Made by a program: the position numbers and the translations under genes. Source: Spirochaetaceae bacterium (lineage in GTDB: Bacteria > Spirochaetota > Spirochaetia > Treponematales > Breznakiellaceae). Taken from it: 38,428 nt of DNA. Below are positions 23,701 through 31,639 of the stretch, one piece after another. Each line of letters opens with the position of its first letter. The stretch's first letter is position 1. The notes under the pieces were generated by a model that saw only the letters and a list, made by a program, of their open reading frames with translations, was not told where the DNA came from and ran no database searches. The stretch covers positions 1-38,428 of the forward strand of contig JAISIL010000023.1 in the NCBI GenBank assembly GCA_031262035.1. The letters run 5' to 3'.

Positions 23701-25002
23701 ATGGCAGACACAAAAATCAAATTGAACAGCACTACATGGTCAGTGTTGTTCTGCGTGTGGATTGCACAGGGAACGGTGCAGATCCTTCAATTCGGGTGGG
23801 GTATGATGTCCCCGGGTATTATGGAGTACCTTGGAACAGATATCGCACAAATGGGTATGGTGGGCGGTATTGGTCCCTGGTTCTCGGTTTTGCTCACCAT
23901 TCCCGTAACAATTCTTGCCGGCAGGCTAAACCCGCACTTTGCGGTAGCCCTTGTCATTATAATCCTTGCAATTGGGCAAGGGCTGATGGCTTTTGCAACG
24001 CCTGAAACAGGTGTTACCCTGCTTGTCGTCGGTAATATTATTGCACAGATTGTCAACCTTGCTATACCTACCCTTCTTGCTACAGTAAAAGTCAAAGCGG
24101 TTCCGGCACAGAAGATCAACCTGGTGAACGGTATCGAGAATATGGTTCAGCCGATTGGGCAGTTTATTGCCACCATGGGTATGACCGCTCTTCTTACCAT
24201 TGCAGGCGGCCCGGTTCTGGGTTGGAAGAATGTATTCTATGTCATCTGCGGTATTCTTATTCTTGCCGCTATTCTGTATTACATTATCTACGGTAATGGT
24301 TCCAAACTCACCGCCGGTATCAATGCCCAGGTTCAGGGCGCAGGTTCCAGCGCAGGCGATGAAGAAACATGGGGGCATGCCCTTCTTTCCGCATGGAAAC
24401 ACAAAGAAGTATGGCTTACCAGTATTGCATGGCCTTTTACCACACTGGTCTGGATTGCCATATTCTTCTACTTCCCCTACTATGCACAAAGTGTGCACGG
24501 TTTAAGCCCCGCTCTTTCCGGCGCTATTGTTGCAATGATTCCGCTCTTTTCGGCAATCGCTTCGGCCACCGCTCCGGCAATTACCAGCAAGGCCGGTGTC
24601 GATAAGCCCTTTATTTGCATTTGGGGTATTATTCTCCCGATTGTCTACCTGGGTATGATTATGACAAGCAGTGTGCCGGTCATGTTTATCTGCTCGGCAA
24701 TTGCAGGTTACGGCGCCTATATGTGGGTTCCGGCTGCATTCAGCAATCTGTATAAACTCGGCCTTTCGCAGAAAGGCGTTACCATGGCCATCGGAACACT
24801 GTATTCGTTCATGGCAATCGGTTCGGCAGGGGCCGGCACCGTCGTTGGCGCGCTCATCAATATCATCGGTTTCAAAGAAGCCCTTATTCTAAGCTGCTTC
24901 ACCCCGGTAGTCTTCGGTATTTTGCAACTCTTTGTGCCTGAAATGGGACGCAAGTGGCTGGATAAGGTAATGGCCGCACAGGCCGCAGCTGCCGCACAGT
25001 AG
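23701..25002 (+). CDS. Major facilitator superfamily transporter
   Basis: A 433-residue inner-membrane protein with about 12 hydrophobic helices, starting MADTKIKLNSTTWSVLFCVW. The ATG at 23701 is preferred over an upstream in-frame TTG because GGAAGG is correctly spaced. An AGRLNPH-type loop follows helix 2 or 3 (TILAGRLNPHF), and a central charged loop (about 205-230, GSSAGDEETWGHALLSAWKHK) splits two six-helix halves, as in MFS. The tail is alanine-rich. It should import the substrate of the downstream kinase and dehydrogenases, possibly a polyol, hydroxy acid or organic acid; the sequence does not say which. Confidence 0.88.
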   Translation: MADTKIKLNSTTWSVLFCVWIAQGTVQILQFGWGMMSPGIMEYLGTDIAQMGMVGGIGPWFSVLLTIPVTILAGRLNPHFAVALVIIILAIGQGLMAFATPETGVTLLVVGNIIAQIVNLAIPTLLATVKVKAVPAQKINLVNGIENMVQPIGQFIATMGMTALLTIAGGPVLGWKNVFYVICGILILAAILYYIIYGNGSKLTAGINAQVQGAGSSAGDEETWGHALLSAWKHKEVWLTSIAWPFTTLVWIAIFFYFPYYAQSVHGLSPALSGAIVAMIPLFSAIASATAPAITSKAGVDKPFICIWGIILPIVYLGMIMTSSVPVMFICSAIAGYGAYMWVPAAFSNLYKLGLSQKGVTMAIGTLYSFMAIGSAGAGTVVGALINIIGFKEALILSCFTPVVFGILQLFVPEMGRKWLDKVMAAQAAAAAQ

Positions 25003-25080
25003 TAACTATAATATAGTAGTAACAGTATTATAGTAGTAGTTGTATTATACTAGAATTATTGTGTAGAGGATGGTTTTAAT

Positions 25081-26427
25081 ATGAAGCAAACTGTCGTCGC
25101 TCTGGTTAAAAACCAGACTTATCCTGATGAAAAACGGATTGAAGAGATGCTCGATGAGGCCCTGCATTTGGCAGGCGGCATCGAAAGTATCGTCAAAGAA
25201 GGGGCTTATGTTGTCATAAAGGGCAATCTCTTTGCCCCCTACCCTCCTCCTGTTTCGCTTGACCGCCGCCTGCTGGCTGCCTTTATCAGGGCTTGTAAAA
25301 AAGCCGGCGCTGCACGGGTTGTGTTCAGCGAAGGGGTCAGTATCGGCACCAAACTGGGAAGACACACCGATACCAAGGCTATCCTCGAACTCCTCGGCAT
25401 TCGAAAAGCAGTTGAAGAAGCCGGCGGAGAATGTCTCTGCCTCGAAGAAACCGAGCGGGTGCTGGCCAAGGTGCCCCGCCCTATCTCAATCGGCGAGGTC
25501 AGCTACCCCAAGGCCTATCTTGATTGCGATGTTCTTGTCGATATGTGCTGTCTTAAAACACATACCATGGCTTATGTTACCCTGGGAATAAAGAATTTTC
25601 AGGGGATTCTTATTGACGATGAAAAATACTACGCCCACCGCGACGACCTTGAGCAGAAACTTGTTGATGTCTTTAAAATCCGCAAACCGGATCTAACGAT
25701 TATCGACGGGCTTTTGGCAATGGAAGGCGACGGTGCAGGTGAAGACGGCATCGCCAAAATAATGAACCTGATTATTGCAGGCCGCGATGTGGTAGCGGTA
25801 GATACGGTAGCCGTTCAGTGTATGGGAATAGAGGACCCATTGGATGTAGCGGCAATCCGTATCGCAGCGCATGACGGCATCGGCACAGCAGACAGGGCAA
25901 ACATTGAGGTCCGTGGGGCAGGAATTGATGAGGTGAAGCAAAAATTTGTTCTACCCAGTTCCTTTACCAAGCCGCACGACCGCTGGGTCACCGGGGTAAG
26001 CGACAATGTCGAGGTGCATATCGGCGGGGCCTGCCAGCAATGTTATCTTATGGCCCGTGGTTTTATCAAAGCCCTTTCGATGTTCAGGGACAAGCAGTTC
26101 ACCCTCTTTGTCGGGGTAGACCCGAAGTTTCCCGGACGTTTTGAGGGTGATATCGATGGCTGTATCTTCCTGGGCGACTGTGCCTGCGGGACTGCGGGGC
26201 GCCTAAAAGAAATCCGTAACCGAATGCTCATTGAAAGCAAGGGGCTCCTGGCTCCCGGCTGTCCACCCTTCCGGCCTGCAGCAAGTATGCTGGAAGGCTA
26301 TCTCTTTAAAAGAGGCCTCGTGGATGTCGAAGCAATGAAGGCAGCCGGAGCGGCAAAGACAAAGAAAATCTTTGAGAATTATATGAAACTTGACCCCAGT
26401 TGGTCGCCGGGAGGCAGCGGCTCCTGA
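25081..26427 (+). CDS. DUF362 domain protein
   Basis: A 448-residue cytoplasmic protein with the DUF362 core: GAYVVIKGNLFAPYPPPVSL, CDVLVDMCCLKTHTMAYVTL, GIKNFQGILIDDEKYYAHRD, and DLTIIDGLLAMEGDGAGEDG. Further conserved Cys groups (CQQCYLMARGF, CIFLGDCACGTAGRL, PGCPPFRP) could bind a metal or cluster, but there is no ferredoxin-type CxxCxxCxxxC. DUF362 proteins are found with redox and carbon-oxidation genes and lack a firm biochemical role. It is 78 bp after the transporter and 23 bp before the kinase. The 78-bp gap has imperfect TAGTAGTAA repeats and a CTATAATA/TATTATAG inverted repeat (25006-25033). Confidence 0.85.
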   Translation: MKQTVVALVKNQTYPDEKRIEEMLDEALHLAGGIESIVKEGAYVVIKGNLFAPYPPPVSLDRRLLAAFIRACKKAGAARVVFSEGVSIGTKLGRHTDTKAILELLGIRKAVEEAGGECLCLEETERVLAKVPRPISIGEVSYPKAYLDCDVLVDMCCLKTHTMAYVTLGIKNFQGILIDDEKYYAHRDDLEQKLVDVFKIRKPDLTIIDGLLAMEGDGAGEDGIAKIMNLIIAGRDVVAVDTVAVQCMGIEDPLDVAAIRIAAHDGIGTADRANIEVRGAGIDEVKQKFVLPSSFTKPHDRWVTGVSDNVEVHIGGACQQCYLMARGFIKALSMFRDKQFTLFVGVDPKFPGRFEGDIDGCIFLGDCACGTAGRLKEIRNRMLIESKGLLAPGCPPFRPAASMLEGYLFKRGLVDVEAMKAAGAAKTKKIFENYMKLDPSWSPGGSGS

Positions 26428-26450
26428 GAGGTCAAGATTAGGAGGTTATT

Positions 26451-27986
26451 ATGTCAGAAAAATACATTATTTCAACAGATAGCGGAACACAAAGTACCAG
26501 GGTTATGATTTTTGATACCCATGGTAAGAAGATAGTAAGCGCTAAGGCAAGTCACAGCCCGCTTATATCGCCGGACTTCAACTGGTTTGAACACCCAAAA
26601 GGCGAACTCTGGGCTAAGATGGTAGAAGCATTCCATGCCTGCCTGAAAGAATTTAAAGGCGATGTCAAAGATATTGTTGCAATCGGCCTAGGCACACAGC
26701 GTGCCTGCAATATTTATCTTGATAAAGAGGGCAACGAGATTTACAACACAATCAGTTGGATGGACCAGCGCTGGTGGGGAAATGTGCCGAAAATCGGCGA
26801 ACTGCCCCCTGATGCGAAAAATCCCTACCATTATTTTTATCCCTATTATTCACTGGTGAACTTTATGAAGTTCTATGTGCCGGAACTCTATGAAAAAATC
26901 GACAAGGTCTTAAACGTCAGCGCCTTCTGCTGCTGGAAGATGACCGGAAAATTCTGCGAAACCTACGGCAACAATCTTCGCTACCCCTGGGACCTGGAAC
27001 ATTTTAAGCCCTACGATACCGATGCAGAAATTACCGCAATGGGTATGAAGCCCAGCCAACTGCCCGAGCCTGTCATGCCCGGCACAAAGGTTGGCGGCCT
27101 CAGCGCAGCGGCAGCCAAAGAACTTGGCCTTCCCGAGGGCCTTCCTGTTGTCCTCACCGCCGGTGATAAGCAAAACGAAATGGTCGGCGCCGGTGCAATC
27201 AACGAAGGCAATGCCTATATGACGCTGGGAACCCTCTGCGGCTATGATGTGGTCAGTAAGAAGTGGGCGCCCTCGCTAGAGAATCATTTTATGACCTACG
27301 GCGCAGGAAATCCCGGCTTCTTCAATTATGAGGCTTCTATCCAAATGGGTATGTCCCTCGTGACCTGGTTCAAAGACCAGTTCTACTATGGCTTTAAGGA
27401 AGAAGCGGCAAAACAGGGAGTATCTATCGAAAGCATCATGGACAAAGAAGCAGAACACATCCCCGCAGGCTGTGACGGCCTTTTTGTTATGCCCGACTGG
27501 ATTCCCGATTCAACACGGCCTGCAAGTAAGGGCATGTTCCTCGGTTATGATTCCCGGCACGGCAGGGGTCATATGTTCCGCGCCCTTGTTGAAGGCATTG
27601 TGCAGCAACTGAAACTCGGTTTTGATATAATGGATAAAGAAGTGCAGGTTCCGGTGAGCAGCCTCTACATTGGCGGCGGCGGAAGCAAGGCAGACTTTAT
27701 TGCCCAGATTGTAGCCGATGTGTTTAACCTTCCTGTCCAGCGCCTCAATGAATCAGAAAACTGCTCGCTCGGAGCGGCTATGCTCGCCGCTGTCGGCGTT
27801 GGTGTGTATCCTGATGTTCCGGTGGCAGTGAAGGCGATGATTGGCACCTCCGACCCCTTCACTCCCAATGCAGCAAATAACAAGGTCTACAAGGAATTGC
27901 GGGATGATGTTATGCTGAAGATTTATCCTGCAATGGAACCGGTGCTAAAACGGCTCGCAGAAATCTGCCCGCCGGCTGCGAAGTAA
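26451..27986 (+). CDS. FGGY-family carbohydrate/polyol kinase
   Basis: A 511-residue protein of family length. The N-terminal phosphate loop is STDSGTQSTRVMIFD (residues 8-22). The domain 2 motifs are VVLTAGDKQNEMVGAGAINE, AYMTLGTLCGYDV and LYIGGGGSKADFIAQIVADV with QRLNESENCSLGAAMLAAVG. It transfers phosphate from ATP to a sugar, sugar alcohol or glycerol-like substrate. The neighbouring GlpA-like dehydrogenase suggests a glycerol-like or polyol-phosphate route, but the substrate-binding residues do not let me call it glycerol kinase. The ribosome site AGGAGG precedes the ATG by about 5 bp. Confidence 0.92.
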   Translation: MSEKYIISTDSGTQSTRVMIFDTHGKKIVSAKASHSPLISPDFNWFEHPKGELWAKMVEAFHACLKEFKGDVKDIVAIGLGTQRACNIYLDKEGNEIYNTISWMDQRWWGNVPKIGELPPDAKNPYHYFYPYYSLVNFMKFYVPELYEKIDKVLNVSAFCCWKMTGKFCETYGNNLRYPWDLEHFKPYDTDAEITAMGMKPSQLPEPVMPGTKVGGLSAAAAKELGLPEGLPVVLTAGDKQNEMVGAGAINEGNAYMTLGTLCGYDVVSKKWAPSLENHFMTYGAGNPGFFNYEASIQMGMSLVTWFKDQFYYGFKEEAAKQGVSIESIMDKEAEHIPAGCDGLFVMPDWIPDSTRPASKGMFLGYDSRHGRGHMFRALVEGIVQQLKLGFDIMDKEVQVPVSSLYIGGGGSKADFIAQIVADVFNLPVQRLNESENCSLGAAMLAAVGVGVYPDVPVAVKAMIGTSDPFTPNAANNKVYKELRDDVMLKIYPAMEPVLKRLAEICPPAAK

Positions 27987-27993
27987 ATTAAGT

Positions 27994-28093
27994 TTAACCG
28001 CGAACCACGCAGACCACGCGAACTTGTTGTAAGCAATAATATTTTGTTACAACAATATAATTTTAAAAATTTGTTCGCGTCGTTCGCGGTTAA
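27994..28093. repeat. Long inverted-repeat element, family A (copy 1)
   Basis: A 100-bp element whose ends are TTAACCGCGAAC and GTTCGCGGTTAA, with inner CGCGAAC/GTTCGCG arms and a nested TTGTTGTAA/TTACAACAA hairpin. It fills the gap between kinase and dehydrogenase genes. Related copies are at 28945-28974 (one arm, inside a gene) and 35286-35369. Confidence 0.85.
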
Positions 28094-28113
28094 TAATTAA
28101 AAAGAGAATTACT

Positions 28114-29901
28114 ATGTCTGAAATTGATGAAATAAACAAGGCTTTCGCCTCTAAATATGATGGCCGTATTCATGCCGCCGATGTTGACAGCTGTCTTTTC
28201 CTAAGCGGCGAACTGGATTCCTGGGAAGATATAGTGGCTGCCGGGCAACTGGCGGTCACTATGCGGAAAGAAGGGACAAAAAACTTTATTGCACATCTGC
28301 AAAATGAACAGGGTGAGCGTCCCGGTGGCGTGGTAAATGACATTCAGTTGAAGGGCCGGGAACGCTTTCCCAAGCCCTTTATGCCCGGTCTTAAAGACAA
28401 TGCCCTCGACGGCCTTAAACCCGATGTCCTTGTCATAGGGGCAGGCATTAGCGGCACGGCAATTACCCGTGAACTGAGCCGGAATAAGATTTCCGTTCTT
28501 CTTATTGATAAGGAACACGATATTGCCATGCAGGCAACAAGCCGCAATGACGGCATGGTGCACCCGGGCATCGACCTTTCGAAGCATTCCTGGAAATATC
28601 ATTATAACCATCCCGGCAATGCCATGTATGGCGATGTAGCAAAGGAACTGGGAGTCAAGTTTGCCCGCCCCGGGCAGTATATCGGCATTACCGACGAAAA
28701 ACAGATACCGGAATTGTATGCTTCAATGAAACAATGGGAATACCTGGGTGTTCCCGGTGCAGAAGTAGTGCTGGACCCAGAACTACACAAACGGGAACCG
28801 GGCATTCGAAAAGAAGTTATCGGTGGTATCTTCTTCCCCTCAACCGGAGAGGTCTGCCCCTATGGCATGGCCATTGGTTATGCCGAGAATGCCGTGCAAA
28901 ACGGGGCACAGGTGTCGCTTGATACGGTCTGTTTGGGGATGGAATTAACCGCGAACCACGTCAACCACGCGAACAATACACAAATCGTTTCAGTTAGGAC
29001 GAACCGCGGCACCATCTATCCTCAGGTTGTTGTGAATGCCGCAGGGGTCTTTGCCGAAGAAATTGCTACAATGGCGGGCGATCGGTTTTATTCGATTCAT
29101 CCCAGGCGGGGAACAAATTCAATCCTCGATAAAAAATACAGCGATAAGATTATCAAGACGGCGGCGGCTCTTATCGGCAACGAGGATACGGAGCGGCATA
29201 GCAAGGGCGGCGGGCTCATTCGCACTGTCCACAAGAATGTGCTTGTCGGCCCCAATGCAATTGAAACAAACGAACGGGAAAGTTATGCCACTGAACCAAA
29301 TTCTATTGAAAAAATCTTCGAAAAGTTTTATCATACAAGTGAAGAGGTTACAGAAGATAAAATCATAGCCTACTTCACCGGGGTTCGCGCCCCGACCTAT
29401 GAAGAAGATTTTGTGGTATGCAAGGGCCGGCGTTGTGCCAATATGGTTCATGCAGCGGGGATTCAGTCTCCCGGTCTTACGGCAGCGCCTGCAATCGCCC
29501 TTGATGTTGCAAGATTTTCGGTAGAACTATTGGAAGGACAAGGAATGAAAGTAGAAAAGAAAGAAGATTTTAACCCAATCCGAAAGAAAATCCCTGAATT
29601 AGCCGAGATGTCGCCTGAAGAACGAGACGCATTGATTAAAAAGAACCCCGACTATGGCGTTATCGTCTGCCGTTGCGAAGAAATCAGCCGTGGTGAAATT
29701 ATCGATAGCCTTCACGGGTTGATTCCCTGTGATACTGTTGACGGGGTAAAACGCCGGGTGCGCCCGGGGATGGGACGCTGCCAGGGCGGTTTTTGCGGCC
29801 CGATTGTCACTAAAATTATCTCCGAGGAATTGGGTATTCCCCTTGACGAGGTTTCCAAAAAGGGAAAGGGCAGTGAAATTCTATGCGGGGTGACAAAATG
29901 A
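28114..29901 (+). CDS. GlpA-like FAD-dependent dehydrogenase with C-terminal [2Fe-2S] (BFD) domain
   Basis: A 595-residue protein. Residues about 1-100 are an N-terminal extension with a BON-like pattern (LSGELDSWEDIVAAGQLAV then GGVVNDIQLKG). The FAD-binding GAGISG is at 109-114, followed by a DAO-type body (VVVNAAGVFAEEIATMAGD). The tail has C519-x-C521 and C556-x4-C561 in VCRCEEISRGEIID and GMGRCQGGFCGP, a BFD-type iron-sulfur site. Such proteins oxidise glycerol-3-phosphate or related phosphorylated substrates and pass electrons to a partner complex. A repeat arm within the gene encodes LTANHVNHANN. It overlaps the next gene by 4 bp. Calling the substrate glycerol-3-phosphate would be a guess. 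Confidence 0.88.
   Translation: MSEIDEINKAFASKYDGRIHAADVDSCLFLSGELDSWEDIVAAGQLAVTMRKEGTKNFIAHLQNEQGERPGGVVNDIQLKGRERFPKPFMPGLKDNALDGLKPDVLVIGAGISGTAITRELSRNKISVLLIDKEHDIAMQATSRNDGMVHPGIDLSKHSWKYHYNHPGNAMYGDVAKELGVKFARPGQYIGITDEKQIPELYASMKQWEYLGVPGAEVVLDPELHKREPGIRKEVIGGIFFPSTGEVCPYGMAIGYAENAVQNGAQVSLDTVCLGMELTANHVNHANNTQIVSVRTNRGTIYPQVVVNAAGVFAEEIATMAGDRFYSIHPRRGTNSILDKKYSDKIIKTAAALIGNEDTERHSKGGGLIRTVHKNVLVGPNAIETNERESYATEPNSIEKIFEKFYHTSEEVTEDKIIAYFTGVRAPTYEEDFVVCKGRRCANMVHAAGIQSPGLTAAPAIALDVARFSVELLEGQGMKVEKKEDFNPIRKKIPELAEMSPEERDALIKKNPDYGVIVCRCEEISRGEIIDSLHGLIPCDTVDGVKRRVRPGMGRCQGGFCGPIVTKIISEELGIPLDEVSKKGKGSEILCGVTK
28945..28974. repeat. Family A repeat arm within the GlpA-like gene
   Basis: It starts TTAACCGCGAACCACG and ends CCACGCGAAC, matching the left arm of the element at 27994 with one small deletion-like difference. 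It is read in frame as LTANHVNHAN, an addition to the FAD domain. Confidence 0.75.
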
Positions 29902-31172
29902 GTGCAGAAATAAACAATTATGATGTTGCCGTTATCGGTGCAGGCCCTGCCGGTTTGGCAGCCGCATTAGCCGCAGAAGCTGAAGGGGCAAAGGTAACAT
30001 TGATTGAAAGGGAAGAGATGCTCGGCGGCATCCTCAAACAGTGCATTCACGACGGTTTTGGCCTCTTACGCTACGGCGAAAAACTTTCCGGCCCTGAATA
30101 TTCGTATAAGGACATCGCAAAGATTGAAAAGAGCGGCGTTGATATCCGCTTGCAGAGTTTTGTAACACATATCGGTAACGGCGCCCCGTTTACCATTACC
30201 CTATCCACGGCCCTGGGAATGCAGAACATCACCGCCAAGGCCCTCGTTCTGGCCACCGGTTGCAGGGAAAGGACGGCACGGCAGGTCTTTATCCACGGCG
30301 ACCGGCCTTCCGGGGTAATAACCGCAGGGGCGGCACAGCATTATGTCAATTTGATGGGCCACATGCCCTGCAAAAAATGTGTTGTCCTGGGTTCGGGCGA
30401 CATCGGCCTTATTATGGCACGGCGTTTAACTCTTGAAGGGGCCGAAGTTCTCGGCGTCTATGAAGCAAAACCGACGCCCTCAGGCCTTTCACGGAATATT
30501 GCCCAGTGCTTGAACGACTTTGATATTCCCCTTTATTGCAGCAAAACGGTAACCCGTGTGTTTGGCCAGAAAAGGCTCGAAAAAGTAGAAATTTCTTCTG
30601 TTGATGAAAACATGAAACCCATTGCCGGCACCGAAGAAATTATCGAATGTGACGGCCTGATACTTTCGGTCGGCCTTATCCCCGAAAATGAACTTGCCGA
30701 AACGCTCGGCGTGCAACTACACCCTGCAACCAAGGGCCCGGTTTGCGACCAACACTACGGCACCAATATCCCCGGCGTCTACTGCTGCGGCAATGCCCTT
30801 TTAGTAAACGACCTCGTCGATTATGTCTCCGAAAGCGGCGAAACAGCCGGCAAAAATGCCGCCGTATATGCAAAATCGGTGGTTGAGCCTGTCGAAACCA
30901 CCACTCCCTACGCCGACATCTCCATCGACAAAAACTTCCTCTGCATCGCCCCCCAGCGTATCAATCTGAATCAACTTGAACCGGAAATTGCCATATTCTT
31001 CCGCAGCCGTGATGAACGGGGCAAGAGCGAAGTAACGGCAAGCCTCAACGGCAAGGAACTGTTCAAGAAACATTATCAGACCCTAAGGCCGCCCGAGATG
31101 GAGAAAGTGATAGTGAAGTTGGATGGTATCGATTTGCAACCTGGAGATATTTTGGAGTTTAGAATGAATTAA
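29898..31172 (+). CDS. NAD(P)/FAD-dependent oxidoreductase (Pyr_redox_2 type)
   Basis: A 424-residue flavoprotein. The ATG at 29898 is chosen because it overlaps the upstream stop (ATGA) and has GGGGTG six bases before it; an ATG at 29883 would add five residues. It shows VAVIGAGPAGLAAALAAEAE (FAD), LVLATGCRERTARQ, CVVLGSGDIGLIMARRLTLE (NAD(P)) and GVYCCGNALLVNDLVDYVSE. These are typical of the small oxidoreductase partner found beside GlpA-like enzymes and DUF1667 proteins. It likely carries electrons from the dehydrogenase to NAD(P) or a quinone. The palindromic element at 30879-30901 adds VVEPVETT near residue 330, between the catalytic core and a C-terminal beta-rich tail. Confidence 0.9.
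   Translation: MSAEINNYDVAVIGAGPAGLAAALAAEAEGAKVTLIEREEMLGGILKQCIHDGFGLLRYGEKLSGPEYSYKDIAKIEKSGVDIRLQSFVTHIGNGAPFTITLSTALGMQNITAKALVLATGCRERTARQVFIHGDRPSGVITAGAAQHYVNLMGHMPCKKCVVLGSGDIGLIMARRLTLEGAEVLGVYEAKPTPSGLSRNIAQCLNDFDIPLYCSKTVTRVFGQKRLEKVEISSVDENMKPIAGTEEIIECDGLILSVGLIPENELAETLGVQLHPATKGPVCDQHYGTNIPGVYCCGNALLVNDLVDYVSESGETAGKNAAVYAKSVVEPVETTTPYADISIDKNFLCIAPQRINLNQLEPEIAIFFRSRDERGKSEVTASLNGKELFKKHYQTLRPPEMEKVIVKLDGIDLQPGDILEFRMN
30879..30901. repeat. 23-bp palindromic element encoding VVEPVETT (copy 2)
   Basis: Matches the element at 5728-5750 at 22 of 23 bases when both are read in the sense of their genes, and encodes the same peptide in the same frame. The mismatch is a silent codon difference (GTT versus GTC). 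Confidence 0.8.
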
Positions 31173-31175
31173 TAG

Positions 31176-31255
31176 CTCACGCAAAGGCGCAAAGACGCAA
31201 AGGTTGCACTACGAAATCAAACAGGAACCTTGGCGCCTTTGCGCCTTTGCGTGAG
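31176..31255. repeat. Long inverted repeat of the CTCACGCAAAGGCGCAAAG type, family B
   Basis: An 80-bp element with arms starting CTCACGCAAAGGCGCAAAG and ending CTTTGCGCCTTTGCGTGAG; most of 28 bp pair. It fills the gap before the DUF1667 gene. Similar CTCACG/CGTGAG ends are seen at 15798-15829 and 35214-35266. Sequences of this look are widespread in bacterial genomes. Confidence 0.8.
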
Positions 31256-31273
31256 AATTTTTGGAGTATTATG

Positions 31274-31639
31274 ATGAAAGAACTATTATGTATTACCTGC
31301 CCGAATGGCTGCCATTTAGAGGCGGGCTTTGAAGGTGACGAATTGATTGTTACCGGGAATCAGTGCAAGCGGGGCATCGATTTTGCCCGTGCGGAACTGA
31401 CCAACCCGACACGGACGCTCTGCAGCACGGTCAAGACGGTGTTTCCCAAAACGCCAGTTGTTTCAGTGCGCACAGCAGGTGAAATTCCCAAGGGTAAAAT
31501 ATTCGATGTTATGCATGCAATTAACGGGGTAACACTATCGAAGTCTATCGGTATAGGCGAGGTGGTAGTGCCCAATGTCTGCGGCCTGGGGGTTGATATA
31601 ATAGCCACCAGTAATATATTGAAGGAGAATCAGGTATGA
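31274..31639 (+). CDS. DUF1667 protein, probable iron-sulfur partner of the dehydrogenase
   Basis: A 121-residue protein. The ATG at 31274 is preferred (GGAG seven bases upstream); 31271 is possible, and a longer frame runs back into the repeat without support. C6, C9, C13 (CITCPNGC) and C31 (GNQCKRG) form a likely [4Fe-4S] site. DUF1667 genes nearly always follow a GlpA-like gene and a Pyr_redox_2 gene, so it probably completes that three-subunit complex. It overlaps the next gene by 4 bp (ATGA). Confidence 0.88.
   Translation: MKELLCITCPNGCHLEAGFEGDELIVTGNQCKRGIDFARAELTNPTRTLCSTVKTVFPKTPVVSVRTAGEIPKGKIFDVMHAINGVTLSKSIGIGEVVVPNVCGLGVDIIATSNILKENQV

Noticed and set aside
27994-28093. Insertion sequence
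   Set aside because: Only 100 bp, no open reading frame and no clear target duplication; better called a palindromic repeat.
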